A stretch of 7,926 nucleotides of DNA. It comes from an uncultured Oscillospiraceae bacterium (GTDB lineage Bacteria; Bacillota; Clostridia; Oscillospirales; Oscillospiraceae). Of the stretch, positions 4,282 to 7,926 are shown in pieces. Location of the stretch: NCBI GenBank assembly GCA_944385065.1, contig CALWVX010000080.1, positions 1 through 7,926 on the forward strand. Reading direction: 5' to 3'. A model generated the notes under the pieces. The model searched no databases. It had not been told where the DNA came from and worked only from the letters and a program-made list of their open reading frames with translations. The position numbers and the translations under genes are program-made. Position 1 is the first letter of the stretch; every line of letters starts with the position of its first letter.

Positions 4282-6720
4282 CTATGACTGCCCCGTCCCC
4301 GGGGCGACCTGCACTCTGCCCTCCCGGACGGACACTTCCAGCGTGTCTCCCCGCTTGACCTCCCCGGAGATCATCAGGTCGGCCGCCGGGTCCTCCACCT
4401 GGGCGGCAATGGCCCGGCGCAGAGGACGGGCCCCATAGGTCCGATCACTCCCCTGTCCGGCCAACAGCTCCACCACCGACTCCTCCACAGTCAGCGCCAC
4501 CCCCAGCTTCTCCAGCCGCCCTCTCGTCTCCTCCAGCAGCTGCCGGGTAATGGCCCGGAGGGTCTCCGGCCCCAGAGGGTGGAACACCAGCACTCCATCC
4601 AGCCGATTGAGAAATTCCGGGGCAAAGGCGGTCCGGGCCTCGGCACGCACCGCCTCTTCCACCTGCGCTCTCTCCTGCGCACCACCTTCTGTAAAGCCAA
4701 TTCGCTTCCCACTTTGAAAGTGCGCCGCCCCCAGATTGGAGGTCATCACCAGAATGGTATTGCGAAAGTCAGTCCGCCGTCCCTGAGAATCCGTAAGCAC
4801 TCCCTCCTCCATGACCTGGAGCAGAATGGACCACACATCCCGATGGGCCTTCTCCAGCTCATCCAGCAGCACCACAGACCAGGGGTTCCGGCGCACCCGC
4901 TCGGTGAGCTGTCCCCCCTCCTCATGCCCCACATAGCCGGGCGGCGAACCGATGAGCCGGGAGACCGCATGCGCCTCCTGATACTCCGACATGTCAAAGC
5001 GCAGCAGGGCCTCCTCCCTGCCAAAGAGGGTGTGGGCCAGGGTGCGGCACAGCTGCGTCTTCCCTACGCCGCTGGGTCCCAGCAGCAGGAAGCAGCCCAC
5101 CGGCCGTCTGGGATCTTTCAGCCCCAGGCGGCCCCGCCGGATGGCCCTGGCCACCGTCTCCACCGCCCCGTCCTGTCCCAGCAGATGCCGGCGCAGCTCT
5201 CCCTCCAGGGCGGACAGGGCCTGCCGATCCGCCTCGTCCGGGTCCTGAACCGGTACGCCCGTCCACTGGGACAGGACACTTTGAATATGCCGCGGCTCCA
5301 CAGTGGGCCGTCCCAGGGCGGCCTCCCACTGTCTCCGGTCCCGGTCCAGCTCCTGGCGGAAGTCCCGCTCTACATTGCGCAGCATGGCCGCCTGTTCAAA
5401 GTCCTGCCGGCGCACCGCCTCGGACAGCTGCCGGTTTGTCTGGGCCACCCGCTTCTCCAGCCGCTGCAGCTCCGGGGGCGGAGTCCGCCCGGCCAGCCTT
5501 GCCTGAGCCGCCGCCTCGTCCACCAGATCAATCGCCTTGTCCGGCAGAAACCGCTGGGGCAGATAGCGCACCGAGAGGTCCACCGCCGCCTCCAGCGCCT
5601 GATCGGAAATCGTCAGCCGATGGTGGGCCTCATACCGGCCCCGCAGCCCCCGGAGGATGTCCAGCGTCTGCTCCCGGGTGGGCTCCTGAATGGTGACCGG
5701 CTGAAACCGCCGCTCCAGGGCGGCATCCTTCTCAATATACCTGCGGTACTCGTCAATGGTGGTGGCCCCCACCACCTGCAGCTCCCCCCGGGAGAGGGCG
5801 GGCTTGAGAATATTGGCCGCGTCAATGGCCCCCTCCGCCGATCCCGCCCCCACAATGGTGTGCAGCTCGTCGATGAACAGGATCACGTTTCCCGCCCGGC
5901 GCACCTCCTGGAGGATGTGGCGGAGCTTGTCCTCAAACTCCCCCCGATACTTGGTGCCCGCCACCATGGCGCACAGGTCCAGGGCGCACACCCGCCGGCC
6001 CAGCAGATGGGCCGGGGCCCGGCCGTTGGCAATCGCCAGGGCCAGCCCCTCCACCACCGCGGTCTTGCCCACGCCGGGCTCGCCGATCAGGGCCGGATTG
6101 TTCTTGGTCCGCCGGGACAGAATCTGAATCATCCGGTCCAGCTCCTCCCTCCGGCCGATCATGGGGTCCAGCCGTCCCTCCGCGGCCATGCGGGTCAGGT
6201 CCCGGGCGCACTGATCCAGCTGCCGGGTCTCCCCGGCATAGCGGACCTCCGGCTCCCGAATCCGGGGCCTGGGCACGGGCTCCTCCCCGCCCAGCGCCGC
6301 GCGTACCTGAAGATACAGGGCCTCCGCATCCACTCCGCAGTCGGCCAGAAGCCGGCACGCCTCGCTGTCCCGCTCGCCCAGCAGGCCCAGAAGCAGATGC
6401 TCGGAGCTGACCGACCACTGTCCCAGGCGGCGGCTTTCGGCCGCGGCCCCCTGAATGGCCAGACAGCAGTTCGGCGTCAGCCCCTGATGGGGCGCCCGGG
6501 CCGGCACTCCCGTCCCCACCCGCTGGGCAACGGCGGCCCGCAGTGCCTGACTGCCCGCCCCCGCCCGGCGCAGGGCGGCGGCAGCCGGCGTGAACTCCTG
6601 GTTCGCCAGCCCCAGAAGCAGGTGCTCACTTCCCACATAGGAGTGCCCCAGAGCGGCGGCGCTCTCCCGGGCCAGGCGCAGCGCCCCCAGGGCGTCGGCG
6701 GTAAAACGGTTTTCTGACAT
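4282..6720 (-). CDS. clpC: ClpC-type AAA+ unfoldase (Hsp100), ClpP partner
   Basis: This 812-residue cytosolic protein should unfold and thread substrates into the ClpP peptidase using ATP. In order it shows: two Clp_N repeats (about 1-70 and 80-143), a linker, AAA-1 with Walker A GEPGVGKT (213-220), pore-loop Tyr258, Walker B FIDE (282-285) and Arg fingers 337/338. Next comes a short coiled-coil M domain with a UVR-like segment (about 439-458). AAA-2 has Walker A GPSGVGKT (548-555), pore-loop Tyr596, Walker B LLDE (618-621), sensor Asn662, NRLD Arg706 and sensor-2 GARPLRR (763-769). The short M domain and length fit ClpC rather than ClpB. An IGF tripeptide at 674-676 sits where the ClpP-docking loop is expected. 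SEHLLLGL occurs in both N-domain repeats, placing Glu at 32 and 107. These match the B. subtilis ClpC phosphoarginine-binding residues E32 and E106. The start is set by GAGGTGA (6733-6727), 6 bases before ATG. The usual ctsR-mcsA-mcsB neighbours are absent here and I see no CtsR or CIRCE box upstream. Confidence 0.95.
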   Translation of the reverse strand: MSENRFTADALGALRLARESAAALGHSYVGSEHLLLGLANQEFTPAAAALRRAGAGSQALRAAVAQRVGTGVPARAPHQGLTPNCCLAIQGAAAESRRLGQWSVSSEHLLLGLLGERDSEACRLLADCGVDAEALYLQVRAALGGEEPVPRPRIREPEVRYAGETRQLDQCARDLTRMAAEGRLDPMIGRREELDRMIQILSRRTKNNPALIGEPGVGKTAVVEGLALAIANGRAPAHLLGRRVCALDLCAMVAGTKYRGEFEDKLRHILQEVRRAGNVILFIDELHTIVGAGSAEGAIDAANILKPALSRGELQVVGATTIDEYRRYIEKDAALERRFQPVTIQEPTREQTLDILRGLRGRYEAHHRLTISDQALEAAVDLSVRYLPQRFLPDKAIDLVDEAAAQARLAGRTPPPELQRLEKRVAQTNRQLSEAVRRQDFEQAAMLRNVERDFRQELDRDRRQWEAALGRPTVEPRHIQSVLSQWTGVPVQDPDEADRQALSALEGELRRHLLGQDGAVETVARAIRRGRLGLKDPRRPVGCFLLLGPSGVGKTQLCRTLAHTLFGREEALLRFDMSEYQEAHAVSRLIGSPPGYVGHEEGGQLTERVRRNPWSVVLLDELEKAHRDVWSILLQVMEEGVLTDSQGRRTDFRNTILVMTSNLGAAHFQSGKRIGFTEGGAQERAQVEEAVRAEARTAFAPEFLNRLDGVLVFHPLGPETLRAITRQLLEETRGRLEKLGVALTVEESVVELLAGQGSDRTYGARPLRRAIAAQVEDPAADLMISGEVKRGDTLEVSVREGRVQVAPGTGQS

Positions 6721-6871
6721 GGATCTTCACCTCGAACAAAGCTCTGGTCCCATCATTCCCACCTCTGAAGGGGTTTAGCCCGGGACAGACGCATTTTTCT
6801 CCCCGCTCCCCTTCCCGTAAAATCCGGCATTGTTTTCCAGGCGACGCAGAAAACCCCGGCAGAATTGGGAC
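6721..6871. other. Intergenic part between divergent clpC and ferredoxin genes
   Basis: This stretch should carry the clpC promoter on the minus strand, but I find no convincing -35/-10 pair there. There is no tandem AGGTCAAA-type CtsR operator and no CIRCE dyad (TTAGCACTC and its complement). The only clear signal is the clpC Shine-Dalgarno GAGGTGA at 6733-6727. No reading frame with a ribosome site is seen. Confidence 0.4.
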
Positions 6872-6899
6872 TTGCTTTTTTGAAAAGTTGTGGTAGAAT
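6872..6899 (+). promoter_or_regulatory. Extended -10 promoter of the ferredoxin gene
   Basis: TAGAAT at 6894-6899 is preceded by TGG (6891-6893), a TGn extended -10 element. A weak -35 TTGCTT (6872-6877) lies 16 bp upstream. The predicted start is near 6906, giving a short leader of about 25 bases. The -10 forms part of a perfect dyad, listed separately. Confidence 0.75.
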
Positions 6900-6913
6900 G
6901 TAGGTACATTCTA
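6894..6913. promoter_or_regulatory. Perfect 9+9 bp dyad over the ferredoxin -10 and start site (operator candidate)
   Basis: TAGAATGTA (6894-6902) and its exact reverse complement TACATTCTA (6905-6913) flank a GG centre. The left arm contains the whole -10 box. The right arm covers the expected transcription start and ends just before the Shine-Dalgarno. This position is typical of a dimeric repressor site, and the promoter sequence alone does not require the symmetry. I do not recognise the regulator. A hairpin role in RNA is less likely, because the left arm lies upstream of the predicted start. Confidence 0.6.
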
Positions 6914-6930
6914 AGGGAGGTGTACTTATC

Positions 6931-7101
6931 ATGGCTCATGTCATCAGCGACGCCTGCATCAGCTGCGGTTCCTGTGCGGATTCCTGCCCTGTGGGCGCGA
7001 TCTCTCAGGGGGATTCCCAGTATATGATCGACGCCGGCGCCTGCATCGACTGCGGCGCTTGCGCCGGGACCTGCCCCGTGGGCGCGATCTCTCAGGCCTG
7101 A
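6931..7101 (+). CDS. Small 2[4Fe-4S] ferredoxin, clostridial type
   Basis: This 56-residue cytosolic electron carrier has the size and layout of classical clostridial ferredoxins. Two CxxCxxCxxxCP motifs, Cys 9/12/15/19 and Cys 38/41/44/48, bind two [4Fe-4S] clusters. As usual in the fold, the last Cys of each motif completes the other cluster. It would shuttle low-potential electrons between enzymes such as pyruvate:ferredoxin oxidoreductase, hydrogenase, Rnf or bifurcating dehydrogenases. Those are partners known for the family and none is present in this window. The two halves are very similar, both ending CPVGAISQ, also at the DNA level. The start is supported by AGGGAGGTG (6914-6922), 8 bases before ATG. 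It is monocistronic, with its own promoter, operator-like dyad and terminator, and is divergent from clpC. All eight ligands are present, so it should be functional. Confidence 0.95.
   Translation: MAHVISDACISCGSCADSCPVGAISQGDSQYMIDAGACIDCGACAGTCPVGAISQA
6983..7096 (+). repeat. Direct DNA repeat inside the ferredoxin gene (27 bp copies at 6983-7009 and 7070-7096)
   Basis: Two 27-base copies, 87 bases apart and in the same frame, differ at one base (T at 6990, C at 7077). They encode the CPVGAISQ segment of each half of the ferredoxin. The protein's two-fold symmetry is old, so near-identity at DNA level, including third positions, points to recent gene conversion or re-duplication within the gene. 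Confidence 0.8.
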
Positions 7102-7117
7102 GATCATCAGAAGAAAA

Positions 7118-7145
7118 ACAGCGCCGGGTCCCGGCGTTGTTTTTT
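7118..7145 (+). terminator. Intrinsic terminator of the ferredoxin gene
   Basis: CGCCGG (7122-7127) pairs with CCGGCG (7131-7136) around a 3-base loop. The stem extends outward through one G-U and several A-U/C-G pairs to about 7118/7140. Six T residues at 7140-7145 follow. The hairpin starts 16 bases after the ferredoxin stop, and the A-rich upstream side could extend the stem further. Confidence 0.88.
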
Positions 7146-7192
7146 ACATCTCTTAATATAATTTTAATTATTATATTTAGTCATAATGTGTA

Positions 7193-7221
7193 TTGATATT
7201 TTTGAAAGAAGCGCATATACT
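7193..7221 (+). promoter_or_regulatory. Sigma-A promoter of the hemolysin III family gene
   Basis: TTGATA (7193-7198) and TATACT (7216-7221) are separated by 17 bp, close to consensus. A very AT-rich segment upstream (about 7150-7190) could act as an UP element. It includes an AATATAAT/ATTATATT inverted repeat at 7155-7162 and 7170-7177. The predicted start is near 7228, leaving a leader of about 40 bases before the ATG at 7268. Confidence 0.82.
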
Positions 7222-7267
7222 GGAGGTGTCCCATCAAACTTCACTTCCCGGAAAGGAGTCCTGCTCC

Positions 7268-7926
7268 ATGCGCGCTGACATTTTAACTTCCGCTGCCCCC
7301 GCTTTCTCCGCCAAACCCCGCCGCCGGGAGGTCCGGGACCCCTACGACGGCCTGCGCCCCTGGTCGGCCATCACCCATGCGGCGGGCGCTGTTTTGGCCG
7401 CCGTGGGAACTGCCGCCCTGATTCTGCGGGCGTTTCAGTTGGAGAAGCCGTTCCTGGCCGTCCTCTTTCTGATCTACGGCCTGTCTATGTTTTGCCTTTA
7501 CACTGCCAGCACCCTGTACCACAGCCTGCGCACCTCCGTCCCCGGCCGCATCGCCCTGCGGAAATATGACCACTGCGCCATCTATCTGCTGATTGCCGGC
7601 AGCTACACCCCCCTGTGTCTGACAGCCCTGCGGGACAGCGGGGGCGTTCTCCTTCTGGCCGCCGTGTGGTCCCTGGCCGCGGCAGGTATTGTGCTCACCA
7701 TTGCCAAGCTGTCCATTCCCCGGTGGCTGACCAGCGCCATCTACCTCTTCATGGGCTGGCTGGCCCTGTTTGCCATCGTCCCCATCTACCGTGCCCTCCC
7801 CGCCGCCGCCTTCGGCTGGCTGCTGGCAGGCGGACTGCTCTACACGGTGGGCGGCATTCTATACGCCGTCAAGTGGCCCGGGCGAAACAATCCCCGCTTC
7901 GGCTGTCATGAGATTTTCCATGTCTT
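7268..7926 (+). CDS. Hemolysin III / PAQR family seven-helix membrane protein (3' truncated by window end)
   Basis: 219 complete codons are visible and the frame is still open at the window edge. The family is usually around 210-230 residues, so only a short C-terminal piece should be missing. After a basic cytosolic N-terminus (about 1-30), hydrophobic segments suggest seven helices. The CREST/PAQR metal-site residues are all present: Ser81 and His85 in STLYHS, Asp101 in YDHCAIYLLIAGSYTP, and His214/His218 in HEIFH. This is the same SxxxH, D, HxxxH pattern that binds zinc in adiponectin receptors. The family is named for a Bacillus cereus hemolysin, but most bacterial members are better viewed as metal-dependent membrane hydrolases or lipid-homeostasis proteins. 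Haemolytic activity should not be assumed. The start is set by AAAGGAG (7252-7258), 9 bases before ATG. It has its own promoter, so it is probably not co-transcribed with the ferredoxin gene. Confidence 0.93.
   Translation, partial: MRADILTSAAPAFSAKPRRREVRDPYDGLRPWSAITHAAGAVLAAVGTAALILRAFQLEKPFLAVLFLIYGLSMFCLYTASTLYHSLRTSVPGRIALRKYDHCAIYLLIAGSYTPLCLTALRDSGGVLLLAAVWSLAAAGIVLTIAKLSIPRWLTSAIYLFMGWLALFAIVPIYRALPAAAFGWLLAGGLLYTVGGILYAVKWPGRNNPRFGCHEIFHV

Noticed and set aside
4579..6717. 712-residue open frame on the + strand opposite clpC
   Set aside because: It is antisense to a clearly conserved ClpC coding sequence. It is Pro/Gln/Leu/His-rich without motifs, as expected for the complement of a GC-rich gene with biased codons.
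6908..6913. Minus-strand -10 box (TAGAAT) for clpC inside the ferredoxin dyad
   Set aside because: The symmetry of the dyad automatically creates TAGAAT on the other strand. No TGn extension or TTGACA-like -35 box lies at the proper distance, so it is not good evidence of a clpC promoter.
6775..7107. 110-residue minus-strand frame across the ferredoxin gene
   Set aside because: It is antisense to the eight-cysteine ferredoxin and crosses the ferredoxin promoter and dyad. No family motif is visible.

Overview
This is a GC-rich window with compact operons, strong AAAGGAG-type ribosome binding sites, sigma-A promoters with TGn extensions and U-tailed hairpin terminators. Together with a 56-residue clostridial-type 2[4Fe-4S] ferredoxin and a ClpC-type unfoldase, this points to an anaerobic high-GC member of the Clostridia. 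An Oscillospiraceae-like gut bacterium (Flavonifractor or Intestinimonas type) is my best guess. That placement is inference from gene style and not a database match.

Layout from left to right. (1) The last 21 codons of an unidentified + strand gene are followed by a near-perfect terminator and then an intergenic stretch with no gene. (2) A monocistronic class 3 aldehyde dehydrogenase (417-1787) has its own promoter and terminator. (3) A two-gene + strand operon follows. It encodes an internally duplicated DUF1538 membrane protein (2006-3526, with TTG the likelier start) and, 14 bases later, a protein made of two tandem P-II-like domains (3541-4209). The operon has a near-consensus promoter and ends in a strong terminator. 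(4) A ClpC-family AAA+ unfoldase lies on the minus strand (6720-4282), convergent with the operon. (5) A small 2[4Fe-4S] ferredoxin gene (6931-7101) is divergent from clpC. Its promoter -10 box is embedded in a perfect 9+9 bp dyad. (6) A hemolysin III/PAQR-family membrane protein gene (from 7268) is cut by the window end.

The most interesting unit is the DUF1538 plus tandem P-II operon. P-II and P-II-like proteins are known to bind and gate membrane transporters (GlnK-AmtB, SbtB-SbtA), so a nucleotide- or metabolite-sensing P-II pair may control the DUF1538 transporter. The second P-II domain is also preceded, in frame, by a textbook Shine-Dalgarno sequence and an ATG. The gene may therefore make both a two-domain protein and a free 102-residue P-II domain. 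I see no mobile elements, CRISPR arrays, tRNA or rRNA genes in the window.
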